From VRUE01 sp963725085 (lineage in GTDB: Bacteria > Actinomycetota > Thermoleophilia > Solirubrobacterales > 70-9), in contig CAVRXM010000001.1 in assembly GCA_963725085.1 (NCBI GenBank), positions 496,001-560,000 of the forward strand: a stretch of DNA of 64,000 nucleotides. Direction: 5' to 3'. Shown here piece by piece: positions 10,724 to 21,757 of the stretch. The translations under genes and the position numbers were made by a program. The notes under the pieces were generated by a model. The model did no database searches, was not told the DNA's origin, and worked only from the letters and a program-made list of their open reading frames with translations. The stretch's first letter is position 1. Each line of letters starts with the position of its first letter.

Positions 10724-13700
10724 GGGCCCGGCTCCCTCCGGCGTGCCGACGGCGCCGGTGGCGCGCCTTCGACCGTTTCTTGTGGCGCTTCTTGTGCTTC
10801 GCGGCCTTCCGCTTCGACCCGTGATTCGAGTCGAGGGGGGCATCGGTCCGTATCTGCGAAGTCCCCGGGGTGGGGTTTTCCACGCCGTGGCACTCGTCGG
10901 CGGCGACGCAGGGGAGATGTGCCTGCGGCGGTGGGAAGCCTCCGTTCGTGCGCGCGTCGTAGAACTTCATGAACTGGCCGTTGAAGTCTTCATCGGGGGC
11001 CAGCGTGTCGTAGGTCGAGAAGAAGATGTCCACTCCGTCGTGGCTGATCGCCTCGACACCGGTGTACTCCCCGGGGTAGAAGTGGTTCCCGGGCAGCAGG
11101 TCGGCGTGAGCCGTGCCGCTGCTGATCAGCTGCGGGCGCCCGCCGACGAACTCGTACACGTCGACCAGCCCGTTGGTGTCCCCTTCCACGAGCGCGTCGG
11201 AGGTGGCGAACACGACTCGCCCGTCATCCGCCATGAAACGCCCGCTCTGGCTGGCCATCACGTCTTTGCTCGGTTCGGCGCGTTCCGGATCGATTTCGAA
11301 CTGCGCGAGCCCGGCTTCCTCCGGCGGCCGCAGGACGCTCGGCGGTTCCCCATTGGGGAGGCAGGAGGCGCACCGGACCACACCCGTTTCGGCGTTGTAC
11401 GTGTACATCTCGCGCCAGCCCTGGTTGTCGTAGCTGGTCAGGCGCGCCGCGGTGAGGAAAGCGGCGTGGCTTCCATCCGGTGAGATCTGGATGCGATCGA
11501 TCGACGTCTTGTCATCGAGGGTGGCGACGTAATGGACGGCGCCGTGCCGGTAGACGTAGAGGTTTTTCTCGTTGAATACGCCGGGATTGTTGGGATCGAG
11601 CTGCTCGGGCGAGTAGAAGTAGACGTCGCCACTCTGGGACGCGATCGGATCGTCGCTGTCGTGCCTCTTGGTTTTCAGCGGCACCGCGGAGCAGACAAAG
11701 TCCCATTCTTCGTTCGGAGAGCACGCATTCGAGTCGCCGGCCCCGTTGCCCTGTGAGACCCGGGTGATTTCGCCGGTCTTCTCTTCCCATACGTAGATGT
11801 CCGTGCTGAACGGGTAATCGGTGTCATCGGCGGTGACGTGATCGGGCGATGAGAAGACGACCTTCGAGCCGTCACTCGTCATGCCGATCAGGTGAATGGC
11901 GTATTTCCCACTGGCGATTTCGTAGGTGATCGAATCGTCGACGCGCATGTAGAGGTTGACCCCACCGTTGTTTTCCGTCGTCATCAGAATGTGACTTCCG
12001 TCGGTGGAGACGGCGGGAATTTTCACGAATTCTTCAGTTTCACCGGAACCGCCCGTGCCCTTCTGGATGTCGTCGCCGTTGGAGAGCAGTGACACCTTTT
12101 CGACCGTGGCGTCTTCGATCTCGTTGTCGTACGCCGACCCGGGGGTCCCGGTTACCCCATCGGGGGTGAACGGGATGTTCACCGACGAGAAGACATAGTG
12201 GCTGAAGTCGGGTGAGGGGTGATCGTCGCCGATGTACTTCGTGCCGTTTTTGACTACGTTGACGTTTGTCGGCCAGCGCCCGAGGCTGTTTCCTTCCGGA
12301 TCCCAGACATAGGGTGACCGTGACACGCCTTCGACGTCCTCTTCGGTCGATCCGAGCACGGGCCGGATTTTGTAGTCGATGCAGATCTTCATCTCCAGAT
12401 CGCACTTGGAGCCGCTCGCCTGGAGCACTTCGTTGCCCTGCAATCCCCAGTACCGGGTCACCCAGCCGCTCGTCGTCCGGGTCGAGGTGTAGGTGTCGAT
12501 AAGGGAGTTCGGAGGATTCGTGCCCGGCAGGGCTCCGCTCAGGCCCTCGAAGGAGAAGCGAGAGGGATTCCTCGCGGTACCCTGATTCAGCGCTTCCGTC
12601 TTGTAGTGAGGGATGAAGAACGACCCGAATTTGAAGAAGACGAGATCTTCGGTGACGTCCCCCGGGTAGAGCTCGACCGCGCTCGCATTGCCCGGGCTGA
12701 CGAGCTCGTATGCCCGACAATCGGGCAGATAGGCCGAACGTGTCAACTGGCGCGCGTAGGCGTTGGGGCAGTCCTGGGGGAAGAAGTTGAACGTCGAGTC
12801 ATCCGTCACTTCGGTGCCCCACTGATTGGTCGCGACGACCCTGAAGTGGTAGGTGACACCCGGTTCGAGGCCCGTGATCTGTTGGGACACGGGCACCGGC
12901 CCGTTGCCTTCGCCGACGCTCCCTTCGCCCGGGGGACTCACCTGACCGTAGCTCGTAGTCGGCCCGTATTCGAACCGGTATTTCGTCGGGAAGCCGGCCG
13001 GGTCGATGCGAGCATTGAGTGTCGCCCCCGTTTCGCCCACGTCCGACGGGCGCACACCGGAGATGGTGGGGGCGGACGCCGCGACAAACGTCAGGTCCGG
13101 GCCTCTGGTCGTCCCCAGTGAGTTATGGGCGACGAGGCGGAAGTGGTAGCGCCGACCCGGCTGCAGGTTCTCGATTTCGGTCGGGTCCACCGCGACACTC
13201 CCGGATCCGGATCCTGCCGACGCTTCCGCCGTTTTCTGCCGATAGCTGGTGTCGATTCCGTACTCGAACCAGTACGTCGTCGGCATGCCGTCGGGGTCAA
13301 GCGAGCCGTTCAGCACCGCCGTCGTGCGGGTCACACTCGTCGCGGGTTCGGTCTTGACGTCGAGGACGGCGGCCGGCCGAATCTTCACCGCTGGGCTCCG
13401 GTTCACCCCGTTGTTCGTCCTGACCACGACCCGCGCCCGGTAGCTGACCTCGGTCGAGAGCCCGGTCACGTCGGTGCTGATCGCCGTCGATTCGTCTTCG
13501 TAGGGCGCCGGCGGTTCACAGGGCGTGAACTGGGTGTAGAGGAAGGGCGGTTCAAACGGCTCTTCGCCATATTCCACGCGGCATTCGAACACTTTCGGCC
13601 CGTGGTCGAGATCGATCGTCGCCGAGATGGTCGCGTCGTTGTGCCCGACGGATGCCTGCACGTCTTCGATATTGGGAATCGGCACGGGGGGCCCGAAGAC

Positions 13701-14818
13701 CGCGATCGAGCTGCCCCTGCTGACGTAGATGCGCCCATCGGTGCTGGGAATGCCCGAGGTGTCGAACGCCATCGGCCCGCTCGCGAAGCCGATCGTTTCC
13801 GTGCTCCCGAATGCGGGACCGACTTTTTCGGTGGGGCTGGCCCACTCTTCGATGATTCCGCGTTCCACCGTCAAGAAGGAAGGCGTGGTGGTCCGCCGGA
13901 TTGATCGAGGCCGATTCGACGTAACCGTAGCCTTCTTCATGGCGGCCGCCCAGATACCACGGTCCCGACGTGTCGCATTCGCACTTGTTCGGATCGAGGT
14001 CCACCGGAGGCGAGTCGCCGGGCGGTCCTGTGAATCCCGAGCTGTCGTAGAGCTCCCAGATCGGGTGGAAGCCGGTCGGGCCGTAGAAATTCCCGCGGCC
14101 GACGTAGGCGACTTCGTCATCGGCAACCGTGCCCTCAGCGAAGCCGCCGGAGGCGAGCTGGTTCGAGAAGTACGTGCCCTTCCGAATCTGACCGACGAAC
14201 GGGTCGTGTGCCGGATCCGCGTCGATCGCCTGGTATTTGTCGGCGTGGGCCGACGAGTCGTTGTAGGTGACGATGATGCTGCTGCCGCTCGGCGAGACCG
14301 ACAGGTACGTGGGGACAGCTTCCGGGCTCTGCACCGGCGTCGGCTGTGTCGTGTCGATCTGCCCGCGGTAGGCGCCGCTCGGGTCGAAGGCGACGATCTG
14401 CGCGTGGTTGACTCCAGGTTCCACTTCCTTGACCGCGGCGACGTACATGTAACCCGCCGTCGGTCCCGTCGTCGACTGGTTCATGGCGGCGATCGGTCGC
14501 CGGACCGAGGCTGTTCCAGGGGGTTTCGTCGCAATCTGAGGGGGTCGCGGGGCAGTTGCCCCCGCCGGCGCCGTCGATGACGTTCGTACCCAGCGCCGAG
14601 AAGTTCACGGGTTCGCCGGCTGGGCTGAACTTCCGCACCGCCCCTTCGGCGAGCAGGATGATGTTCCCCTGGGGATCGACCCCCATAAGGCGCGCCCCGT
14701 TGACGGGCAGCGAAATGTTCTTGAGGAATTTGTGGGTGGTTTCGGCGCCCGCGCCGGCCGGCATCGCGGCGGCCAGGCCGACCAGGAGGAGGAGCACGAA
14801 TGTCGTTCGGATCTTCAT
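10716..14818 (-). CDS. Large secreted fibronectin-III/beta-propeller surface protein (copy A2), frameshifted
   Basis: About 1,367 residues. The ATG at 14818 overlaps the upstream stop as ATGA and starts a clear signal peptide (MKIRTTFVLLLLVGLAAAMP). A short NHL-like propeller is followed by three fibronectin-III-like modules (markers VEYGEEPFEPP, FEYGIDTSYRQ, FEYGPTTSYGQ), the CPNAYAR..LPDCRAYELVSP motif, a long WD40/TolB-like region (for example GSHILMTTENNGGVN), an ARTNGGF..C..ADECHG module, and a basic tail (KRKAAKHKKRHKKRSKARHR). The frame breaks near 14485 and 13878. Its domain order is that of the gene at 4342-7993, so the A-B pair has been duplicated in tandem. Confidence 0.78.
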
Positions 14819-17135
14819 CGGCGTCCTCGCTTTACGTTGTGCCTGTGCCGCCGGTGCTTCTTCACGCACTTGCCCTTGCGCCGGACGAAGCCCCGCTTGC
14901 ACTTCCTGGCCGGGTGCGTGCTCGGCTCCGCCGGCGTCGTGAACACCTGGTCGCTGCCGGCGGCCTGCCCGAACTCATTGACCGCGACCGCGCGGAAGTG
15001 GTAGGTCGTCGAGGGGCTGAGGCCGGTCACGATCACTGAGCCGATGCCGTCTGACCCGACCGGAACGCCGACGGACTGCGCGCCGTAGCCGGGGCTGACG
15101 CCATAGTCGAAGTGGATCGTCGTGCTGGTCCCCGGGGCCCCCGCTCTCGCCGAGAGGCGGACGCTGTGGGCATTCAGCACCGATGCCGTGGCTTCGCCCA
15201 TCGCCGGGACGGTCGGGGTCGTGAAGACGGCGTCCGAGCTCGAGACGTGGCCGACGAAGTTGAAGGCGATGACCCGGAAGTGATAGGTCGTCCCCGGCGA
15301 GAGCCCGGAGATGTCGGCGGCGACCGGGTGGAAGCTGCCGTCGTTTCCGATCGGCCCGACGATCGCGGTGTTGTTCCCATACGAGAACCCCGGCCCATAC
15401 TGGAACCGGTAGGCCGTTTCGCCGAACCCGGGATTCAGTTCGGCATGAAGCGTCGCGCGTCGTCAGTCCGGTCGCCGTGGCGACGACGTTCCGGATCTGC
15501 GGCGGATCGGAGAGGCGGCGTGGTGAATTCCCGATCCGATCCGTAGCTGGTCCCGAGGCCGTTGACGGCGACCAGGCGGTAGTGATAGGTCGTCGCCGAG
15601 GTGAGCAGGCCGGCGAGACTCATTTCGACCTGAGTCAGTGCTCCGGCCGAGGTCTCGGTTCCCGGGACCGCCGGCGACTGGTGGCCGTACGATTTCGTCT
15701 CGCCCCATTCGAAGTAGTAGTGGGTCGATTCACCCGACGGATTCAGTTCTCCGTGCAGGGTCGCCGTTCCCGGCCCGATGTCCGTGGCGTCGCCGGTTTC
15801 GAGGCCGGCGACCCAGTGGGGCGTGAAGGTGCGGTCGGGGCCGTTGCTGGTGCCGTTGCCGTTGGTCGCCCGGAACCTGTAGTGATAGACGGTCTCGGTT
15901 TCGAGGCCCGAGAGGTGGACGGTCGCGTCGCCGGGCTGTGTCATCGGCAGCGGCTGCTCGCATGGCACCGTCGTCCCGTAGGCGTTGGTCGTCCCGTATT
16001 CGACCTCGCAGTCGACGATGTCTCCCGCTCCCACCGGATCGAGGTGCGCGGTAAGCATCGCGTCGGTGTGGCCGACCGAGGCCGGTTTGGGAACGACGTC
16101 GGGGATCACCTTTGAGCGGAACGCCGCGATCCCGCCTTCGACTGCGACGTAGACCGAGTAGTTCGACCCGTCAACCGCGAGCGCCTTCGGTGACGGGAGA
16201 TTTCCGGCTCCGAAGCTTTCCTTCGGGGTGCAGTATCCCTTCGCCGGATTGCACGTCCGTTCGAACACGTTGACCGCTTCGCCGTTCAGGACCGTGAGAA
16301 CGTCGCTGTTGGCGGGGTTCGTGGCCCAGCCCTGCGCGGTACCGGGCTGGACGTATCCCAGCGGGTGATTTCCGTTGAAGGCGAACTGGGAGATGTCGAC
16401 TTTCAGAGGATGCCCGTTCTGGTCGCCGACCCAGAAGTTTTCGTCGGAGTCGACCGCGAAATCCCCGTCGCCCCCGGCATTGACCCACTCTTCGTGGATG
16501 AAGAGCCGGTTGCCCGTCGGGCCGTATGCGGAGATCCTGCCATCAAAACAGCAGGTGCCGAAGCCGTCGAGGACCCAGATGTCTCCCGTGAACGGGCTGA
16601 TGGTCATCCTGATCAGATAGGGGATCGTCAACGTCCCGCCCGTGCCGAAGCCCGACACGAGCTGGCCGTTGCTGTCGAACTTCGAGACGGTTCCGGGACC
16701 TTCGTTCCTGATTCCTTCGGCCACGTAGACGGAGCCCTTCGAAGGGCTGCCGGAGTTGTCGACGGCGATCGCGGACGGGTTCGTGAAATTGGGAAAGGCG
16801 GATAGGTCCCGTCCGGGTCCGCAGGTGTCGCCCGAGCCGACCGTGCATTTGTCGCCATCGGTGGTTACGTTCACCCCGTCTCCGAACATGAAGAGGAGGT
16901 TCCCTTCCGAGTCGAACTTCTCGATCCGGCGGTTCCCCTGGTCCGCCACATAGAAGTCGTGCGTTGCTTCATCCACCGCCACGCCCACCGCTTGCCCGAT
17001 CACGCCATCGGCGTTGAAGGTCGTTTCGTATTCGGGCGTCGTGAAAGCGGCGCTCGCCGAGCCGGCGGCCAGAAGGCCGAAGGCGGCGGCGGCGGCCATC
17101 GCGGCCAGGGCCCGGCTGAGTCTCCGGGCGTTCAC
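14815..17135 (-). CDS. Secreted NHL-repeat/fibronectin-III protein with basic tail (A3), frameshifted
   Basis: About 773 residues. The GTG at 17135 lies behind GGGAG and overlaps the previous stop as GTGA. After the signal peptide come NHL repeats (VAVDEATHDFYVADQGNRRI; FAVDSDENFWVGDQNG), which fold as a propeller. Four to five fibronectin-III-like modules follow, each with a LxP.G..T.Y.FEYG-type core and TTYHFRxxA strand. The end is CKRGFVRRKGKCVKK plus histidine and arginine. Frames break near 15515 and 15465; between them the expected ATLHAELNPGFGETAYRF module resumes in a third frame. It lacks the LPDCRAYE/TolB part of A1 and A2. Confidence 0.75.
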
Positions 17136-19316
17136 CGGGCGCTCCCGTTGCGGCGGTTGCGGGCATGGGCACGGTGGCGTTTGCGCTTGACGCAGCGGCC
17201 GTTCCTACGGACCTTGCCCTTCGCGCACTTCGTGGTCCGGGCTTCGGCCGGAATGGCCACCACCGGGCAGAGCGCTTCGTTCGTGTCACATGTGTCCTCG
17301 AGGGTCCGCAGCGTCTGGTCTGCGCCGTAGGCGGTTCCGCCCGAGCTCGTCGCGCTGAAGCGGAAGTGGTAGGTCGTGCCAGGTCGAAGGCCGTTGAGGT
17401 CCACGCCGACCGGCACCGGCGCATCGCCGTTGCCGACCGTGCTCGGCGCGCACGGCTGCTCGGCGCCGTAGCCCGGGCCGGTGCCGTATTCGACGACGCA
17501 CCTGCTCACGGAGGCCGCGTTCGGGTCGACCGAACCGTGCACCGTCGCCACGTGCTGGCCGACGAAGGTCACGATCGGTTCGGTCACGACGTCGGGAGCG
17601 TCGTGCACGAAGTTCGCGGTGACGGTCGTCGTCGCTTCACCGACCTCGACTTCGCAGACGTCGGTTCCCGAGCAGCCGGCGCCCTCCATCCGGCGAACGT
17701 GGAGTGGCCGGAGGGGACGGCCGACAGCGTCACCGATTCGCCATCGGTGAAGAACCCGACGCAGATGGCTCCGCAGTCGAGTCCGCTGGGCTCGCTGACA
17801 ACCCCGCCTCCGCCCGATCCGGCCTTTTTCACGCTGACGGCATGCTGCGCGGTGAAGTGGGCGGTGACCTACGGTGTGCCTTCGACGACGAGGTGGCACG
17901 GCCCCGACTGATTCGTGCAAGTCACCCGACCATCCGGTGAAGGTCGAGTGGCCCGTCGGGGTGGCGACCAGTTCGATCTCCGAACCCTCGTCGTAGGGGC
18001 CCGAGCAGGTGCCTGAATCGCCGCAGCTCTGGATCGCGCCGAGCCCGTTGACGTCGCTGACCGAGCCGGTGCCGGTGCCTCCGGTGGCGGCGGTGACAGT
18101 TCGTTGCAGCCGGGTGAAGTTTGCGGAGACCTTCCGGTCGCCGCTGGTCAGTTCGACGCTGCATTCGTCTCCGCCCGCGCTCACTTCGTCACAGCCCGTC
18201 CATCCGTCGACTTTCGAATGAGGCTGCGGCGTCGCCTTGAGAACGACGGTTGACGGCGGGTAGTAGCCGGCGCACTGGCCGTTGTCGCCGCAGTCTTCGA
18301 GCGGCGGCTGCTCCGCGGAGACCGCGCCGAGCCCCGTCCCCGTGGTTTCGGCTTCGAGCCGGACAGGCGGGTTCGCCGTCGAATACGGCGATGCGGCCGT
18401 TCGGTGTGTCCGACACATAGGCCGTGCCGCTCACCGCGTCGATCGCGACGCCACGCGCTTCGGTGATCTGACCCGCCCCGAACTGGTCGAACCGGATCCC
18501 GTCGTCGCTGATCGCGGTCACGACACCCCCTTCGGAAACGTATATGTCATCCGATGAGGGGTCGAGTGTGATCGCCAGGCTCGTGTCCCTCAGAACCGAG
18601 CCCGAATGGATCAGCGGACCGTCCGAGTTCCATGACGAGTACCTGGCCCCGGTCGAGGTCAGGGCGAAGGCGCAGGCCGGCCCTTCCCCTCCCAGCCCGG
18701 TTTCGTAATCGGCGTCCGTGACGGGATCGTCGTGGTTGTATTTCTGGGGTCCGACGTAGTGTTCGTCGACGTAGACGTTCCCCGCAGCATCGGTGGTCAC
18801 GCCGCAGACGTAGACGAGCCCGCCGTCGGCTGATCTCGGCGTCAGTTCGGCTTCGAAGTTTCCGTCGACGTCGTACTCCCTGGTGCCGCCGTAGCCGCCG
18901 TTGGTCGCCGGCGAGTTGACGTAGAAGGAACCCTCGGTCGAGGTGCCCGAATTGTCGATCGCGATCTGGGCGTTGGAAGATTCGCCGCGGAATTCGAAGC
19001 CGCAGATCTGGTTGTCGCCGGTGGCGGGGAAGTCGTGCGGTTCGAGCGCTTCCGGCCCCCCGCGTTCGCCGTAGTAACGGGACACGCACCCGTTGCCGTA
19101 TTCAAGAACGTAGAGGTCGCCCGTCGTCTGATCGACGGCCAGTGCCTGGGGCGACGAGAGCGAACCGCCGCCGAAGTAGGAGTCGAAGCTGTGGAACAGG
19201 GCCGCCTGGCTGATCGCGGGCGCCATCAGGGCCGTGGTCAGGCCGAGGCAGAAGGTCGCGAGCAGAATCGCTCTCTTCCTCGGCCGCCGGCCGGCGGCAT
19301 CGCAGTCCTCTCTCAC
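17132..19316 (-). CDS. Secreted NHL propeller with divergent InlB-type B-repeats and fibronectin-III module (A4), frameshifted
   Basis: First gene of the operon. The start is either GTG 19316 or GTG 19331; neither has a strong ribosome site. The signal peptide is RAILLATFCLGLTTALMAPA. The N-terminal third is an NHL-like propeller (LAVDQTTGDLYVLEYGNG). Three divergent InlB B-repeat modules follow, each with a G.G.G.V..C....C...Y/F..G..V.L.A.P..HSTF.GW pattern and paired cysteines. One fibronectin-III-like module (VEYGTGPGYGAEQP) and a basic tail (CAKGKVRRNGRCVKRKR) end it. Frames break near 18380, 17925 and 17690; the third B-repeat (KKAGSGGGGVVSEPSG) lies in a separate frame. A surface attachment role is inferred. 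Confidence 0.72.
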
Positions 19317-19483
19317 TCCGGAGCGAATCACTCCCGCTTCCCACTTCCCTCTCGTCCCTGTGGCTCCCCCTGCCCTAACCCTTACCCGGTGCCCTGGCTG
19401 CGGCGGAACCTCAAATTTTCTTGAGCCATTGGGAACGCGCGAATTTCCCTTACAGGAATCCCCCGTTCTCCTCTGGCGGCGCA

Positions 19484-19512
19484 ATTTGAACAGATGCGGA
19501 CCGGGATGTCAA
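19484..19512 (-). promoter_or_regulatory. Probable promoter of the surface-protein operon
   Basis: Read on the minus strand, TTGACA (19512-19507) is followed after exactly 17 bp by TCAAAT (19489-19484), a 4/6 match to the -10 consensus. The leader would be about 150 nt. The surrounding stretch 19400-19700 is visibly less GC-rich than the genes on either side, as is common for regulatory DNA. Apart from a short CTCAA/TTGAG dyad at about 19409-19424, I see nothing else in 19332-19753. Confidence 0.55.
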
Positions 19513-19753
19513 GAAACAATTTGGTTCCAGGGCCCGCGGCCGCGCGAGCGGTCGACATGTGGCCTCTGAGACTTGGCTTCTCCAAAGGGAATGTTGGCCA
19601 CCCGACAACTGCCCCGGGTCCGCAGGTATCTAGATCCGATTGCGTACCGCATAAATCCACCGCGCGGCGTGCCAAACGAGCCATTCTCATACCATTCCGG
19701 AGACCACTACTCTGTCCAGCGCCGGAGTCCGCTCGGGAAGACCACCGGTCCCG

Positions 19754-19827
<74 letters not shown>

Positions 19828-19835
19828 CTCGCCGT

Positions 19836-20252
19836 CTACCTGCTGCGATAGACCGGGCCGGTCGTCGCGGCCGGCCCCGCGCCCTGGACTTCGCCCGGGG
19901 TTTCGTCGGTGGATCCGACGATCCCGGTCTGAAGGCGGGCGGCATCGCGGATCACGGTTCCCGCCGGGAGCCCTTCGTTGGCCGAGCTCAGCGCGGGATC
20001 GGTGAGGACGGTGCGCGCGCCGAGGATCTCCGAGGTCTCGGGGTCGAAGATGTATTCGACGCGCATCCCGGTTTCCCGGTCGAAGAAGCTGATCGCGTAG
20101 CCGGGCCGCCCGATGAGGTCGGTTGCATCGCGGTCGAGCTCGATGCCCGGCAGTTCGGCCAGGGCATTGAAGACCGCGGCCCGGAGCTTCGGGTCGATGA
20201 CCGGCTGTTCGAGGATGCCCCAGAGTCCGAACATGCTTTCTTCGGTACTCAC
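19836..20252 (-). CDS. Small protein coupled to ECF sigma factor, CU044_5270-like C-terminal region
   Basis: 138 residues starting at GTG 20252, which overlaps the sigma-factor stop as GTGA, so the two are translationally coupled. The sequence resembles the C-terminal part of the actinobacterial CU044_5270 family: LRAAVFNALAELPGIELDRD, then YIFDPETSEILGARTVL. Members of that family usually follow ECF sigma genes and carry an N-terminal membrane segment. Here that part is absent and I see no transmembrane stretch, so it may be a shortened, cytoplasmic version. An anti-sigma or sensor role is inferred from position only. Confidence 0.6.
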   Translation of the reverse strand: MSTEESMFGLWGILEQPVIDPKLRAAVFNALAELPGIELDRDATDLIGRPGYAISFFDRETGMRVEYIFDPETSEILGARTVLTDPALSSANEGLPAGTVIRDAARLQTGIVGSTDETPGEVQGAGPAATTGPVYRSR

Positions 20253-20835
20253 CTCCGGAGGCGGTCGAGTTTGAGAGCGGTTGGCCGGCGGCCGGCGGCG
20301 CCGGCCCGAGCTCTGCTTGGAGTCGCCCGCGGGCCCGCGAGAGACGCGACTTCACGGTGCCGACAGGGATCGCCAGCGCATCGGCGATCTCCCCTGATCG
20401 AGTTCGGCCCAGGCGAGCAGGAGGAGCACGTCGCCTCCTCGGAGGGCAGGCCGGCGAGGGCCTGCGCGAGCAGGCCGCGCATCCGCTCGGCGTCGATCCG
20501 GGACTCGACTCCGTCGATCCCCATGATCGGGTCCGGCGTCAGCTCCGCGATCGCCCGCAGCTCCCGGATTTCGCGGCGGCGGTGATTTCGCGCCAGGTTG
20601 GTGGCAATGCCGAAGAGCCAGGGGCGGGAGTCGAGGCGTGGACGGTCGAAGCGGCGCGGCGATCGAATGCCACGAGGAAGGTCTGGGAGGCGAGCTCGTC
20701 GGCGAGTTGGCGGTTGAGGCGGCGGCGCAGGTAGCCGTGGATCGCGGCGAAGTGGCGCTCGAAAATGACCCCGAAGGCACGCGGGTCTGCCAGCGAAGCG
20801 GCAATCGCCTCGGCATCGATTGGATGTTCGCTCAT
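20249..20835 (-). CDS. ECF-type RNA polymerase sigma factor, four frame breaks
   Basis: Joined product about 196 residues. The ATG at 20835 starts MSEHPIDAEAIAASLADP. Region 2 is FGVIFERHFAAIHGYLRRRL..ADELASQTFLVAF. Region 2/linker continues, one frame over, as DSRPWLFGIATNLARNHRRR. Region 4 is LPSEE..DVLLLLAWAELDQG.EIADALAIPVGTVKSRLSRAR. Breaks lie near 20652, 20424, 20388 and about 20290. Each can be repaired by adding one base in a G/C run, which gives 591 bases (197 codons including stop). A functional sigma factor is therefore likely. It recognises its own promoter class together with core polymerase; the partner gene follows with a GTGA overlap. Confidence 0.75.
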
Positions 20836-20855
20836 GTCAGGTACTTGTACGAACA

Positions 20856-20983
20856 CGCGAAACGGTTCGCGGCGCCGATCGACGGCACACAAACGGCACC
20901 GGAGGGAGAAGGGAACCCCCGCCGGTGCGATCGTTTGCGCTGCTGCAGTCCTGGTCGCCGCCACAGGAGAGGGAGGCGACCAG
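20856..20983 (-). other. Hairpins in the leader of the sigma-factor operon
   Basis: Two inverted repeats precede the sigma gene. CGCGAA/TTCGCG (20856-20861 with 20866-20871) forms a 6-bp stem with a tetraloop 20 nt before the ATG. CTGGTCGCC/GGCGACCAG (20951-20959 with 20975-20983) forms a 9-bp stem with a 15-nt loop. The outer one could also end transcription of the TetR gene to its right, but it lacks a T-run on either strand. A TATATT near 21010-21016 (minus strand) could be a -10 element; no good -35 is visible. Confidence 0.4.
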
Positions 20984-21047
20984 GGAATGAGGGCGTTCTA
21001 GAACGGCGGGAATATACCAAACTGTCCTGAAAACTTAGGAAGGTTTC

Positions 21048-21737
21048 TCAGCTCTGGAGCGTCGCCTCGTCGGCGCGGCGGCGAGCCTCGTCCGGGCCAA
21101 GGTAGGGCGTGAGGACGAACTCGACCAGGTCCGGAAGAAGGGCGCCGAGCAGCCCCGGGCCGGCGAGAAGGGAGCGGCTCAGTTGACTGACGACGCCACC
21201 CAGCAGCGAGTCCTCGGTCGAGGCGGGGAGCTCCGCTCCTCCTCGATGGAGGTCGCGTCCCTGGGCGAGGTAGGGGAGGGCGGCCGCGGCGCGGTCGCGG
21301 CCATGGGCGGCGATCTTCGGCGTCGAGGTGAAGGGGGCGACGAGGCAGAAGCGGGCGAGCATCGGCTCGGCGTCGAAGAAGGCGATCGCCGCGCGCAGAG
21401 CGGCTGTGACCCGGTCCGGCCAGTCCTCGACCGGGTCGGCGGCGGCGGAGAGCAGCTCGGTCACGTGGTCCGCGATCGCGTCGTAGGCGGCGAGGGAGGC
21501 CTCCTCCTTGGACTTGAAGTTCTCGTAGAAGACCCGGTTGGCGACCGCCGCCCGCCTGACGATCTCGGTTATCGGGACGCCGGTGTAGCCGCGCTCGGCG
21601 ATCAGCTCGGCGGTCGCGGCCAGGAGACGCTCGCGCTGGGACTCGGTGACCTCCTGCCGGGAAAGGCCATGGCGGCCGCCGGGAAGCGGGCCGAGTTCCA
21701 CCCTCCTATCCGCTTCACCATCCTCCGCGTGAGGCAC
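21048..21737 (-). CDS. TetR/AcrR-family transcriptional regulator
   Basis: Up to 229 residues from GTG 21737. The helix-turn-helix is at about residues 34-80: LLAATAELIAERGYTGVPIT, then AAVANRVFYENFKSKEEA. The C-terminal ligand-binding domain ends in VLTPYLGPDEARRRADE, a tail shared with the other regulators in this cluster. It is divergent from the next TetR gene with only 20 bp between the starts, so both probably share one control region. Ligand and targets cannot be read from the sequence. Confidence 0.88.
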   Translation of the reverse strand: MPHAEDGEADRRVELGPLPGGRHGLSRQEVTESQRERLLAATAELIAERGYTGVPITEIVRRAAVANRVFYENFKSKEEASLAAYDAIADHVTELLSAAADPVEDWPDRVTAALRAAIAFFDAEPMLARFCLVAPFTSTPKIAAHGRDRAAAALPYLAQGRDLHRGGAELPASTEDSLLGGVVSQLSRSLLAGPGLLGALLPDLVEFVLTPYLGPDEARRRADEATLQS

Positions 21738-21757
21738 CTGGCAAGGTTACCGGCGCG

